Source: Microdochium bolleyi
Lineage: Eukaryota; Ascomycota; Sordariomycetes; Xylariales; Microdochiaceae
Assembly (NCBI GenBank): GCA_001566295.1
Contig: KQ964248.1
Span: 2,852,001-2,916,000, forward strand
Reading direction: 5' to 3'
Length of the DNA: 64,000 nt
Part shown: piece after piece, positions 43,337 through 54,157 of the stretch
How positions within the stretch are numbered: the first letter of the stretch is position 1
How the letters are laid out: each line of letters begins with the position of its first letter
Program-made: the position numbers and the translations under genes
The notes under the pieces: model-generated
Database searches by the model: none
What the model was told of the DNA's origin: nothing
The model's input: only the letters and a program-made list of their open reading frames with translations

Positions 43337-46318
43337 ATCGCCTCTACTTGGGCAACGTCTCCCCAGACATTCTTGCGGGAGGATTCTGAAGCACCTTGAT
43401 TTCTTTTTTCTTTATAGGAAAACACGAGCATCACGAAACACCCGCTATCATCTCTTTAGAATAATCTCACACCATAACTTGGACCAGTAGGGGTTTGGTT
43501 CCAACACGACACTCCTTAATGAATAATACCACACACTCTCTTATACCCTCTCATCGCCCTGAGATGTGAGAGACCGCGCGAGAAGATGAGATTTATGTGC
43601 CTTGTAACAATATCATGAATGTGGAGTTACATCTGGTTTCGTTACTCGATCGACTGGGCCACCTTGCCACCATCCTGCCTTGTGCCTCTCTTCCATTGCT
43701 CTCTACATCATGCCCAGGAGATTTCTCGGCGGCAAAAGCAGAACGCAAGTCAATCCAATGAGGTACCTCAACAGACCAGACCCGGGCAGTCGCGGCCGGA
43801 ACAATACTAGACCCCACGACCACGCTATCGCCAAGTGTGCCTTCATTGGGACATGCACGTCGATATCTAGCCTTTTACACCTCTAGCAGCTCATGCTCCT
43901 CGGAGTTACCCATTCGAGGTAGGGACCTGGCGTGGCTTCCTGCTGTCCTTGAATCATCCGAAACCATATATCTGAAATCCTAGTTGCTGGCCAGGAGTCT
44001 GCAGTACGCTAGCTCCCTTTGTCTGTGCGCCGCGCTCCCGAACAAGTGGTTTCGCCAGATATCTAAGAAGAAGCGACCGAGTGTCGTTATGCGTCGGCTA
44101 GTGCGGGAGAGGGTGTACCGGCGCGTGGAGCTCGGAGCGGAGAGCACGCTTTCCCCATGCATATGCACTGCCAAGAACGTGCAGCCAGGATTGCCTATCC
44201 TGGCTCTCAACCGTACACCCCATGCTGAATCAAACTGACAGCCTTATGCATGCGCGGCGGCGTGGAGCGCGACGTGTGGTGTGGTGGTGTTGCCGATGTC
44301 AGTGGTGGTGGTCTGCCTGCAGCAAGCTAGCTGGGACTAACAGGGAAAAATACGAGCTGCGGCCGTCAGCCGCGTCGGAGTACTCTTCTTTGTATTGCTG
44401 CTTAAGACGTTGGATCTGCGCCTGTGACTGGTTGCAGCTCACTAGTGCTGGAGAATGGGCAGCATCTCGACGATAGCTTCAGTGCTTGGCATCGTGCTGG
44501 TGGGTGCTGTCGGCGATCCGGGTGGTGTTGATGGTGGTGCTGGTGGCACCAAGATCCGGATCGCGGCGTCGTCAAGGGTCGGAGGAGTGAGTGGCGGAAA
44601 GAACAGCCCTTACGGGACAATGGCAAAGGAGGCTGAACTGCAAGCCTCCGGTGCTGGGAGCATCATGGCCTAGCAAATCACGCCGCTCGGTCTTTCGCTT
44701 GGCGTTGTCAGGATCCGTCGGTTGTTTACACTCATGTCAGCTGATTTCTCCTCGATGCTTCGATGGCCTGCGCGGGGTCGATGGTAAAAGTGCATGTTTC
44801 TGTGCTGACCGCATTGCCGATCTGGATGGCGAGATGCTTTCCATGCGCGTCGAGCTATCGATGGGGATGATGAGTTGGTCGTGGTTGCGGGGCTCACTCT
44901 CGGGGCGGCCATTGACGGTCTGGCTTCATGTTGAGAGTCATCGTGGGTTCCGGGCCACCCATGATAGGAGCCTGAGCGGTAGACTCTGCGGGGACAGATG
45001 CAGACTGGGGTGTGTGCGGAGGTGACAGTGAAGCTGAAAGCGTGGAGAGACAGGGATGGAGGCGACCAGGGTCCTTACTTGACGCCGTCATCAGATCCGG
45101 GCGGTCGGCTCAGCTCTTGTGTCCCTGTCGGCATGTCTTAGGTGTTGGAGAGGACGAAGGCACTCCCGATTGTTGTTACAAGTCTCTTGGATGCATACAA
45201 TTGGTTGTCCGAGCTCCGCTCAGACCAGACTAGACGGAAGCAACAACCCTCACACGTTCTTGCTGCAACAGCACAATGCTTGGACGCCATGGAAAGCAAG
45301 CGCGATCCCCACCACTCCAGGTCATCGACCACCGAGCATTCGGGCCAAGGCACTCTCCACCCTGACGATCACAGCGGTGAGGCCCTGACGCATGATGTCT
45401 ACGATGTCGCCTTCGGTGCCCTTGATCACGAGCTGCGGGGTACCCTCGTCGAGCTCGTGTCTGCATGTGCAGAGAGACAGACCCCGGATTTTGGACCGGC
45501 CAGGGTCCCGCCGATCAATCCGTGTCGGCTCGTCGCGAAGCCGGGAGGTAGGGAGGGCCAGCAGGGGTCTTGGCCACTCCTCCACATGCACACTATTGAC
45601 GCGATCTAATCGACCACACCCTCAGCTTCATGCTCACGAGGAGAGGGTGCAGCCCATCTCGAGGATCTTTTGAAGACTTTGTGATACTTTTCGTGTTAGA
45701 CTGAGCTTGGCGAGGGTGAAGCCGATGCGGTCTTAAGTCGATTGAACGCTGAGCCATGTATGATGGTATGAGTCTGCATTGATACCAAGGTGCCCGTGGC
45801 GGACGAGAGCTCCTCATTGTTCAAAGGAGTCTCATAATGTACCCAAGCGTAGTTTGTCGCCCACGGCAATGCTGTGGCGCAGACACCGTCAGCAGTCTTC
45901 GGGCATGAGTGAATTGCAGAACCATCAGAGGGCCAGACAACAGGCCTATGCAGATGTGTCCCGTCTCTGGTATAAATGGCACATTTGCGACTGTCGCATG
46001 TCAATGTTCTGGAACTATTCGACGGATCCCAAAGTTTCTACTGGCTCTTCGACCGGAGGATAGGGAGAGTCGGAGTTTGTCGGAGTTTAGGAGTGTTCGG
46101 TATCGAGCTTATCTTATCGTATCAGACCCCACCATGATTTTTTCTCTGGCAGGCTCCCGATTTTGGACCCCTCCACTGACAGACAGTGGCACCACTTGCT
46201 CTGGAGTGCCATTTTCGAGCCTCATCGACCACGGCATATGAACCTAGTAGTGGTTCATTTGAAGAAGCAACCACGTCGCGTCAACAAGCTCACTCAAAAG
46301 AGTTGTCAAGCCGCCATC
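43337..46318. other. Intergenic region downstream of the precursor
   Basis: About 3 kb with no recognisable gene. I looked for a second UstYa, tyrosinase, P450, peptidase, methyltransferase or transporter that would extend a peptide cluster and saw none. GTGGTGTTG/GGTGGTGCTGG-type simple sequence occurs at about 44275-44310 and 44495-44545. The last few hundred bases should be the NOB1 promoter. Confidence 0.5.
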
Positions 46319-47815
46319 ATGGCTTTGCAGTCCACAGAGCAGGCGCAGAGCCTAGCTCAACCGATCGAATCTACCACTGCCCCCGCGGAGTCGTCATCCT
46401 CGACACAGCAGGAAACTGTCGAGCCTACGGTATCTGCAGACCAGCCGACCTCAGAACCCAGAAGCGAGTCAACACAGGCGCCCAAACCGATCCACGCCCT
46501 CGTCATCGACACAGGCCCTATCATCAAGAACGACCCGCCCGTCAGCACGCTCCTCAGCCAAGCTGTCGAGCTCTGGACGCTGCCCTCCGTCATTACCGAG
46601 ATCCGCGACGCCGCGACGCGCAGCCGCGTCGAGACGACTCTCCTCCCGTTCCTCAAGCTGCGCAACCCGAAACCCGAGAGCGTCAAGTTTGTTCAGGACT
46701 TTGCGCGGCGGACGGGCGACCTCGAGGTCCTGAGCAGGCCGGATCTGCATCTCATCGCGCTGACATACGAGCTCGAGTGTGAGCGGAATGGCGGCGACTG
46801 GAGATTGAGAAGAACTCCGGGGCAGAAGGGCATGAATGGCAAACCACCGTCTAAGGGCGAGGATGCCGAGGCCTCGACCGTGGAGGCGCAGCAGACTGAG
46901 TCTACCAACACAGCTGCCGAGCAGACAGAGGCCCCTTCAACACAAGACACGCCTCGGGAACCACCAACACTACCACAGGAGGCAGTGACGTACCAGCTGG
47001 ACGACCTTACACTGGAGCCTCGTGGTGACATTGCGCCCGAGGCGAGCCAGTCGGCTCAAGAGCCAACAACAGAAAGCACGAGCGAAGAGACCGCGCCCAC
47101 TACCTCAGAAGCCGCCGATCCCTCAGCACCGGTCGTCGAAGCTGACGCCGCTGCCAACGACGACGATGACGATGAGGACGGTTGGATCACCCCCTCGAAC
47201 CTGAAGCAGCAGCAAGCAAAGGACCGCGCGGCCGCCCCCGAGCAGCCAATCCAGAAGCTGCTGCAGGCCGCGCTCCTTACTTCCGACTACGCGATGCAGA
47301 ACGTCTCGCTGCGGATGAACCTGAACCTCGTCTCGCCCGCCTTCGCGCGCATCACGCGCGTTAAGACCTGGGTCCTGCGATGCCACGGCTGCTTCCAGAT
47401 CACGCGCGAGATGAGCAAGCAGTTCTGCCCGCGCTGCGGCCAACCCACGCTCACGCGCGTGAGCTGTTCGACAAACACCGCGGGAGACTTCACCGTGCAC
47501 CTCAAGAAAAACTACCAGTGGAACAACCGGGGCAATGTGTACAGCATCCCGAAGCCCGTGCACGGATCGGCGAGCGGCAAGGCGAAGGGCCCCGGAGGCG
47601 GCAAGCAGGGATGGGGCAGGGAGCTACTGCTCGCGGAGGACCAGAAGGAGTACCTGCAGAAGTCGACCGAGCAGCAGCGGCTGAGGCAGAAGGATCTCAT
47701 GGATGAGGACTACCTGCCGAGCATCCTCACGGGTGACCGTCGGGGCCAGGGCGGCGGCCAGGGGAAGCTGAAGGTCGGTGCTGGGAGGAACGTCAACTCG
47801 AAGAGGAGGGTGTGA
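46319..47815 (+). CDS. NOB1: NOB1, 20S pre-rRNA site-D endonuclease
   Basis: Single exon, 498 residues from the ATG at 46319. After a ~55-residue Ser/Thr/Gln-rich lead, the PIN nuclease domain begins with HALVIDTGPIIKNDPP (catalytic Asp64). It continues through LPSVITEIRDAATRSR and FARRTGDLEVLSRPDLHLIALTYELE. The middle is long, acidic and low in complexity (about 175-300), ending in DDDDDEDGWITPSN. The Nob1 zinc ribbon uses Cys 355, 358, 370, 373 (CHGC ... CPRCG), then KKNYQWNNRGNVYSIPKP and the Gly/Lys-rich tail GWGRELLLAEDQKEY. Nob1 cuts the 3' end of 18S rRNA in late cytoplasmic pre-40S particles. It converges with NOP10. Confidence 0.95.
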   Translation: MALQSTEQAQSLAQPIESTTAPAESSSSTQQETVEPTVSADQPTSEPRSESTQAPKPIHALVIDTGPIIKNDPPVSTLLSQAVELWTLPSVITEIRDAATRSRVETTLLPFLKLRNPKPESVKFVQDFARRTGDLEVLSRPDLHLIALTYELECERNGGDWRLRRTPGQKGMNGKPPSKGEDAEASTVEAQQTESTNTAAEQTEAPSTQDTPREPPTLPQEAVTYQLDDLTLEPRGDIAPEASQSAQEPTTESTSEETAPTTSEAADPSAPVVEADAAANDDDDDEDGWITPSNLKQQQAKDRAAAPEQPIQKLLQAALLTSDYAMQNVSLRMNLNLVSPAFARITRVKTWVLRCHGCFQITREMSKQFCPRCGQPTLTRVSCSTNTAGDFTVHLKKNYQWNNRGNVYSIPKPVHGSASGKAKGPGGGKQGWGRELLLAEDQKEYLQKSTEQQRLRQKDLMDEDYLPSILTGDRRGQGGGQGKLKVGAGRNVNSKRRV

Positions 47816-48431
47816 TTTTTGCTTCGATTTTTGCTTCGCAGGCGTTCTGGAGGACCAATGAATAGATCACTTACGCATTTACGAGGAATATCAAAAAAGC
47901 CATCATGCATCATAACAGTAACCCCGAGCTGCTCATGTATAGAAGCACCAGACCTATCGTGCCAAGGAAGCAGTCTCAGCAGAATAGGTTTTTAGAATTC
48001 GATCTCCTGACAATTAGGATTGCCCAGTAGTATGATAACGCCGTACAACGCCTCCGAACATGAAATGGTTTTTGACCTCTTCCTCTCATCTCCTGTCTCG
48101 CCCTAACGAGGGTGAAGTCTCAAGCAGGCCAGAGACGACTCTCAATGCGTGCTTGGGCTCCCTTCTCTGACAATTCGTCCCCGCTCGAGCACAAGTAGAT
48201 GAGAGCATCGCAACCCGAGTGCCGCGCCTGACTCTTGCCGTTGCCGCTCGTCGCTCAGATGGAGGGGATGCTGGACCGGTCCGCGGAAGAATCGGAGCGC
48301 GGCGCTCGCGTGCAAAGAAATTGTCTCCGTGGTACTGAGGTTTCTACCCTCCTCACTGACCACACACACTGCGCGCGTGGTCGCGAGTCACCTTAATGCA
48401 CGCCGCGCGTGCTCGGCAGCATTGTCGCTGC
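47816..48431. other. Convergent 3' region NOB1 / NOP10
   Basis: About 600 bases, AT-richer near NOB1 (47870-48020). It fits the two 3' untranslated regions. No gene seen. Confidence 0.5.
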
Positions 48432-48825
48432 TTATGAGCTGGTCTCGAAGGTCTTGTTCTCTGTTGTAGCGAAGACAGGTCAGTCAATTGATTCCTCTTT
48501 CTTTCAAGCAACACATGCCTTGTGCTGTCCTGCCAAGTACATCCGCCGCGCCCGCGCCCTGGGGAGCAGGGGCAGTAGCGCGTTGAAGGACTGCAGCACC
48601 CTTTCAAGGGGATACGGAGAGGGCATAGGGGCAAGAGGAAGACAACATACTCTGCTGGGTCAGCAGCAGGCCGAAGCGCTTCTTGAGGGTGACGCGCTGG
48701 CGGGACCACTTGTCGTCGGGCGAGAAGCGGGCCGGGTGCGCCGACTTTGTGACCTCGCCGCCGAGGACCTTCTTGAGGGTGTAGGTGCGCTTGCCGCTGT
48801 CGTCGATGGTGTACATGAGATGCAT
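48432..48825 (-). CDS. NOP10: H/ACA snoRNP subunit NOP10
   Basis: Two exons, 48825-48651 and 48460-48432, with a 190-bp intron (GTATGT donor, TTGACTGAC branch, CAACAG acceptor), give 67 residues. Exon 1 encodes nearly all of the protein: MHLMYTIDDSGKRTYTLKKV, TKSAHPARFSPDDKWSRQRV and TLKKRFGLLLTQQ. This is the highly conserved NOP10 sequence that binds the pseudouridine synthase Cbf5 and NHP2 in H/ACA particles for rRNA pseudouridylation. The last exon adds only nine residues (KNKTFETSS) and is the best-fitting acceptor by eye. The core is certain; the final residues are less so. Confidence 0.92.
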
Positions 48826-49789
48826 CGTGGCGGTTGAGATTTGATTTGCTGCGCTTTGGCTGGCGGTTGAGATGGCGGAAAGGGTTGGATGGTGGCGCGG
48901 AGGGCGAATTGGGGCGTGTGGTGGTGGTGGTTGAAGGTGCTGGATGGGACTGAAGCTGCCGCGTGAGAATTGCTAGCCGTATATTTTTTTCTGGACTGGC
49001 GGTTTGGCTGGAGCTTGCAAGCTCAGACCCCTGCAAAAAAGTTCTGCAGGTCTGGCCAGCTGGCGGGGAGTGTCAGGCTCTATGACTGTGGAGTTGGCAA
49101 CATGAGCGCTGGAGTGGAGCCATGGGCACTACCATCCATGGATCCCCTCTACATCCTCAATCGCTGAAGATGTGGACAATGTCACTAGGCTCACCATTCA
49201 GGCGCGACGAAATGATGAGTGGACCTCTACTTCTGTGTCCCTTTCGACAGGACTCTCTACAGTAAGATGACGATACGGGCTGCCCATACCAAGATGCACG
49301 TGTGGCATCTTGCACGCCGCAAAGTGGTCTGCAGCAGACGAATGGCCTCCAGGTCTGGGGCCTCATTCTCGAATTCTGGGACGGTACCAGAGGCTGGCCG
49401 TGGCTCGGATGTCCACCAAGATGCGACGATATCGAGCCCGCGAGTTGTCCAAGCCACCGTCGCCCTTGACTGCTTCTCCGGGAATTGCCCACGTGTGGAA
49501 CAAGCCTTTCGCGCCCGCCGCTGTCGAATCCCTGCATGCCCCACGCCGATGCTCGCAGGCCAATCGACCGGGCTAGCAAGTGGGAATCTGGGGTAAATGG
49601 TCAATGCCGAGGCTCTCACGGGTCTCCAACCTTCTCCAACAAGACCCTCAAACCTCACATTCGTCTTTTGCATTGCATGCTATATGCTTGTGACATTTGA
49701 CACACAAGTAGCACAGGTTTTTCAGGCATAGCGAAAGCAGCATTTCACTGCATCTTCTTCCCAGCCTGCACCCCGCATTGCAGTCGACC
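48826..49789. promoter_or_regulatory. Divergent region NOP10 / acyl-CoA thioesterase
   Basis: About 960 bases separating two divergent starts. Just upstream of NOP10 is a GGTGGTGGTGG-type tract (about 48917-48933) on the plus strand. Short open frames at 49157-49673 on both strands lack any recognisable motif. Confidence 0.45.
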
Positions 49790-50758
49790 ATGGCAGCCAC
49801 AATATCGAAGCAGATCAGCGCCCGGCAGACGGGCCCGGACGAGTTCGAGTCCGTCTCGCTGCCCATCCGCATGGGCAACGCCCGGCCCATCGCGTACGGC
49901 GGCAGCACCATGGCCATCGCCATCCACGCCATGTGCCAGACCGTCCCGACCACGCATAAGCTCTACTCGGTGCTCGGCCACTTCCACGGCCCGGCCAACC
50001 TCGACCACCGCCTCAAGTGCCACGTCACCCGCACGCGCGACACAAAGTCTTTCTCCACGCGCAGGGTGACCGTCACCCAGCTCCAGCCCGGTGGCAAGGT
50101 GCGCACCGTCATCGAGCTGACGGGCGACTTCCACGCCGTCGAGGATCCCATGCTTGTCTACGGCGCCCCGCCCCGCATGCAGTACTCCAAGCCCGAAGAC
50201 TGCCCGGACCGGCACGCCCTGCAGAAGCAGATGGTCGACGCCGGCCTCCTCTCGGGCAAGGTCGAGGCCCCCTTCGAGGCCATGTACCGCTACCAGGAGC
50301 AGTACTACGACCTGCGCATGTGCCCGGAGAGCATCTCGGGCCAGACCCTGGGCGGCACCGTCCGCGGCGTGCCCACGGCCCAGGACCACCTACCCATGAC
50401 GGAGCGCACGAGCGCCGAGTGGTACAAGATCCAGGCCGCGCAGGCACCGCCGGACGACGCGGCCCAGTGCGCGGCCGTGGCCTTTCTCATGGACGGTGGG
50501 CTGGCCTTCTTGCCGCTCGTGCACCACGGCTTGCAGATCGAGGAGGTCGGATCGTGGGCTACGCTGGATTTTGCGCTGCGGTACTTCAGGCCAGAGGTGC
50601 GGCTGCAGGAGTGGCATTTGAAGGAGAGGGTACTGCAGACAGCGGACTTTGGCAGGTCGTACGGCGAAGGCAGGCTATATGACGAGCAGGGACGCATGGT
50701 GGCGAGCATGACGCAGCAGTGTATCCTGAGGAAGCCGGCGTCCAAGTCGAATCTGTAG
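49790..50758 (+). CDS. TesB-type acyl-CoA thioesterase II
   Basis: Single exon, 322 residues from the ATG at 49790. It has two hotdog halves. The N-terminal half contains RPIAYGGSTMAIAIHAMCQTVP, LYSVLGHFHGPANLDHRLKCHVTRTRDTKSFSTRRVTV. The C-terminal half contains AFLMDGGLAFLPL, GSWATLDFALRYFRP, LKERVLQTADFGRSYGEGRLYDEQGRMVASMTQQCILR. This is the layout of bacterial TesB and peroxisomal acyl-CoA thioesterases, which hydrolyse acyl-CoA to fatty acid and CoA. The last residues, KSNL, resemble a weak peroxisomal targeting signal 1. It could act in peroxisomal fatty-acid metabolism or as a housekeeping thioesterase; substrate chain length cannot be read. It converges with the next gene, with 80 bases between stops. 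Confidence 0.88.
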   Translation: MAATISKQISARQTGPDEFESVSLPIRMGNARPIAYGGSTMAIAIHAMCQTVPTTHKLYSVLGHFHGPANLDHRLKCHVTRTRDTKSFSTRRVTVTQLQPGGKVRTVIELTGDFHAVEDPMLVYGAPPRMQYSKPEDCPDRHALQKQMVDAGLLSGKVEAPFEAMYRYQEQYYDLRMCPESISGQTLGGTVRGVPTAQDHLPMTERTSAEWYKIQAAQAPPDDAAQCAAVAFLMDGGLAFLPLVHHGLQIEEVGSWATLDFALRYFRPEVRLQEWHLKERVLQTADFGRSYGEGRLYDEQGRMVASMTQQCILRKPASKSNL

Positions 50759-50838
50759 ATCGAGATATACTTTGTACACGACCTTGCGAATAGATGTAGA
50801 ACCATGCTAGAATAAACCCTACCGCTGGACATGCAAGA

Positions 50839-52359
50839 TCACGCCTGCTGGGCCGCAGCCTTCAACACATCCCCGACTTTCCCCTCAAGTTTCGTCGTCG
50901 TCGCACGCTCCAATATGACCGCAAATGCCCGCCTCTTGCATATCTCCATGTTGTCCTCTGCACCCTCCCCGTTCCCCTTCCCTCGCCCAACACCAAAATC
51001 GATATCCTCAGGCACCTTCGCCCCCTCCGCGTCATCCAGCTCGCTCCAGTGCTCCCCGACGAGCTCGGCCAGCGCCTCCGCGCGGATCGGCAAGCCTAGC
51101 TCCCGCAGCCCGTCGGCCGTCCGCTCGTCCACGTATGGGTATGCGAACTCCCACATCCACTGGACGCGCCGCCGGAATATCGCCGCCGTGACCCGGCCGA
51201 AGCCCTTGATGTCCCGCTGGAGCGTGTCGAGGAGCTCATCGATGTCGCCGTCGCTCTGCGTGACGAGATGGGACAGGGTCTCCCCGTCCGGGTCGCTGCT
51301 GGGAGCCTGGCCAGCGCCGCCGCCGCCGCCGCTGCTCTTACGACTAGATGCTCCCTTCTTGCCCTTTGCCGTCTTCTCGGCTCCCGCAGCGCCACCGTCA
51401 CTACTACCACCACCAGAACTTGGGGAGGTGTACCTCTCCAGCACCACCTCGGCGGCAAGCCCCAGCTGCGCGGCGGTCTTGTCCTTGTGCTGGGTCCGCG
51501 CGTCCCACAGGGCCTGCCTCCTCTTCTCCTCGCCCGCGTCGCGCACCTTGCGTGCCGAGCCGAACGCGTACGGCTCGTTGAGCACCGTGCGGATCGTGCG
51601 CAGGCCCAGGCGGTGGCTGATTGGCCGCGAGAGCACCACGGCGCTGATGAGCTCCTCAAAGGGGTTCAGCGGGTGGGATAGCGAGCCGTAGGTCCTGAAC
51701 GGCTTGTTGTTGTTGTTGCTGTTGTCGGGGTTCCCTGCTGCTTGTTCTTGCTCTTGCTCTTCCTCCTCCTCCGGGCGGCAGAGGTGCTCGGCTTCCGGGG
51801 AGAGGAGGAACCGCAGGATCTGCGCCTGGCCGTTGCCGCCGGTGCCGGTGCTACGGGCGGACCTGCGGGAACCGGGGCGCTGCTCCTTCCTGGGTTTCTT
51901 GGACGGCGGACGATCGTCTGCAGCGGCACCCTTTTTTTTTTTGGCGGCTGCGTCTTGCTGCTTTCCCGAGGCTTTTCCCCGAGGAGTCGACTTCTTCTTG
52001 TTCGTGGCATTGTCGATCTCTGCATCGTCATCTTCTTCATCATCGTCCTTGGAGTCCACCGCCTCCTTGTCGCTTCTGTCCTCCACATCCTCTGGCTTGT
52101 CCTCTTTCTTCGCGGTAGTGGTTTTCCCCTCATCCCCTTCCTCTTCAGCTCCTCCAGTCTGCTTGGCTTCCTCTCCCTTGTTCCCCGTTGTGTCCTCTTT
52201 CTTTCCTGTATCGTCTTGCTTCCCCTGCCCGCGCGAAACGCTGGGTCTCTTGCGCTTCGAGCTAGTGTTGGCAATCGCGGGACTACCGGCTTTTTCCTTC
52301 TCGCCCTTCTCGCCCTTATGGGCGGCGCGAGCGGCCTTGATCTGCGAGGTCCTCGCCAT
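50839..52359 (-). CDS. Nuclear HhH-GPD-like protein of unknown function
   Basis: Single exon, 506 residues. The first ~190 residues are highly charged and low in complexity (Lys, Glu, Asp runs, SSKRKRPS and KKPRKEQRPGSRRSAR) with several nuclear-localisation-like clusters. The folded part starts at SHPLNPFEELISAVVLSRPISHRLGLRTIRTVL. It ends in DELLDTLQRDIKGFGRVTAAIFRRRVQWMWEFAYPYVDERT, where the GFGRVTAAIFRRRVQ segment resembles the helix-hairpin-helix of endonuclease III / DNA-glycosylase-like folds. A Gly/Ser-rich insertion splits the domain. I do not see the catalytic Lys or Asp motif of an active glycosylase clearly, nor the FeS cysteines. A DNA-binding or repair role is inference from the fold. 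Confidence 0.8.
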   Translation of the reverse strand: MARTSQIKAARAAHKGEKGEKEKAGSPAIANTSSKRKRPSVSRGQGKQDDTGKKEDTTGNKGEEAKQTGGAEEEGDEGKTTTAKKEDKPEDVEDRSDKEAVDSKDDDEEDDDAEIDNATNKKKSTPRGKASGKQQDAAAKKKKGAAADDRPPSKKPRKEQRPGSRRSARSTGTGGNGQAQILRFLLSPEAEHLCRPEEEEEQEQEQAAGNPDNSNNNNKPFRTYGSLSHPLNPFEELISAVVLSRPISHRLGLRTIRTVLNEPYAFGSARKVRDAGEEKRRQALWDARTQHKDKTAAQLGLAAEVVLERYTSPSSGGGSSDGGAAGAEKTAKGKKGASSRKSSGGGGGAGQAPSSDPDGETLSHLVTQSDGDIDELLDTLQRDIKGFGRVTAAIFRRRVQWMWEFAYPYVDERTADGLRELGLPIRAEALAELVGEHWSELDDAEGAKVPEDIDFGVGRGKGNGEGAEDNMEICKRRAFAVILERATTTKLEGKVGDVLKAAAQQA

Positions 52360-53029
52360 CGCGCGTATATTCGAGCAGTAATTTTCTTTCGGTCCAGTGA
52401 AATAGGAGGACGTTGCAAGCCGTGATGGCCTACAGCCGAGTTTTCGTGTCCTTGGGATGTTCGCTCACTTTCTGCCTACGACCTGCCTGGTCGTAATTCA
52501 ATGCGACAGATCAATGGACAGATAAGGTTCTGGGTGACAGGCCCTGGCTAGACGCGATCTAAGTCCACATGTGGGACTGTTGTCACAGAATATGTATTGC
52601 GTCATCATGATCGTCTGGTGCGTGCATACCTACCCTGTTGCACACAGCTGGGATGCAGATTCGTGGTGCAAGGCACGGACTGGGCCGGGCGCGGATGCGG
52701 GACGCGGGTGCGCTAGGGTTTAGCGTCACCTTTGTTTTCTTCTACTCACTTCCGGTGGAACGGAGCCAGTCGTGACTTCAACACATTGAGGCTGTCCGGC
52801 ACACCTGGGTACGGAGCGTCTTATTTCGTTTGCTACACTGCACCATGTGAAGTCGGCTTGTAGGATGGAGCCGGCCGCTCTCCAAATGAGGCTCGCTACT
52901 CAAGACGTTGATACAAGTCCACGAGAATGCGCGTAGGGAGAACCTGATCAGCACAATCACAACGTCGATCATATCCAATTCATAAACCTCGCCTGCTTGC
53001 TACGCGGCTTGACGCTACTACTGATGTTC
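52360..53029. other. Intergenic region
   Basis: About 670 bases with the promoter of the HhH-GPD-like gene and the 3' end of the AYR1-like gene. No gene or repeat recognised. Confidence 0.45.
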
Positions 53030-54157
53030 CTAGTCAGCCTTCTTCTTTTTGTCATCCTCCTCGACCATGCGCTGAAGCTTGGTCAGGCGGAACTTGCGCC
53101 ACGACGCCCAGTCGACGTAGGCCTCGCCCATGATCGAGTGGCCGAACCACAGCAGCTTGGCCATACCGCCAAACCAGAACCAGTCTGGTCGGCCGAACCA
53201 GGTGCGCCAGAATAGGCTGACCTCGGGCTTCAGAGACTTGGCCACGAGCTCGCGGGCGTAGTCCTCGGTGCGGAACGAGCCCTGGGTCTGGCTGAAGGTA
53301 ACGCGGAACTCGAAAAGGTCGCGGACGCGCTGGTACAGGCTGTCAGGTGGCAGATAGCGGTTGTTGTGGGTGGCGTTGTTGCTGATGACGGTGCCGGTCA
53401 TGGTGACCATGACACGAACGCCAAAGGGCCGCATCTCGAGGCGCAGTACGCGGGAGTAGGCGGCAACGGCGGCCTTGGTGGCGGCATACGCGGCGCCGAA
53501 GCAGTACGGAGCCACGGACGACACAGACGAGGTGTTGATAATGAGGCCCTTGGCGGCGATGAGGAGGTCCACGAAGGCCTTGCACATGGCCATGATGCTC
53601 AGGACATTGGTCTCAAAGGTCTCACGGACATCATCAAGGTCGAGATCAGTAGCCGGGTGGGTGTGCGTGCGGCCGCTGTCTCATACGTCAGCAAGGAAGA
53701 GACTCACTCAGCTTTGAGGCATGTGGGGGAGTGAGACTGACGCATTGTTGACGAGGATGTCGAGCCTGCCACCGGTGATCTCGGCGACCTCCTTGTGGGC
53801 AGCGGCAATGCTGTCGGCGTTGGTCACGTCGAGGACGACGGTGCGCATGCCCTTTGCGGCCAGGTCCTGGAGGACCTCTGGCTTGCGAGCGGTCGGGATC
53901 ACGAAGAGGCCTGCGCGCCAAGGGGCGAACAATGAGCTCTGGGCCCATCAGCAGGCGGGAGAGGTCGAGGGGTCACGCACCATTCTTCTGGTACTCGAGG
54001 CACAAGGCATGGCCGATGCCGCCAGGAGTGCATCTGTGTGAGGGTCAAACAAGGTTAGCGGAATGGTTTTGCGTTGTGAAGACGCCAAGGCGCGGGGCCG
54101 GGGAGGCGCGTGCCCTGTGACGAGGACCGTCTTCTGGCCTGGTGCGGGATGAGCCAT
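53030..54157 (-). CDS. AYR1: AYR1-like short-chain dehydrogenase
   Basis: Four exons, 54157-54114, 54033-53981, 53910-53742 and 53675-53030, give 303 residues. The Rossmann start is restored by splicing: KTVLVTG joined to CTPGGIGHALCLEYQKNG, the TGxxxGIG motif in the TGCTPGGIG form typical of Ayr1. FVIPTARKPEVL, LDVTNADSI and DILVNNAG follow, with the catalytic set Ser139 (NTSSVSSV), Tyr152 and Lys156 (AYAATKAA). The C-terminal part (YLPPDSLY, FWFGGMAKLLWF) may bind membranes. Yeast Ayr1 reduces 1-acyl-dihydroxyacetone phosphate with NADPH at ER and lipid droplets. The first intron appears to use a GC donor (CAGG|GCACGC), because no GT donor preserves VLVTG. The subfamily is probable; the substrate is inferred. 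Confidence 0.88.

Noticed and set aside
43337..46318. Further genes of a peptide biosynthetic cluster
   Set aside because: I looked for UstYb, tyrosinase, P450, methyltransferase, peptidase and transporter motifs and found none, so the locus is described as only two genes.
51704..52425. Two long plus-strand frames rich in Ser/Phe/Leu
   Set aside because: Antisense shadows of the Lys/Glu/Asp-rich N-terminus of the HhH-GPD-like gene.
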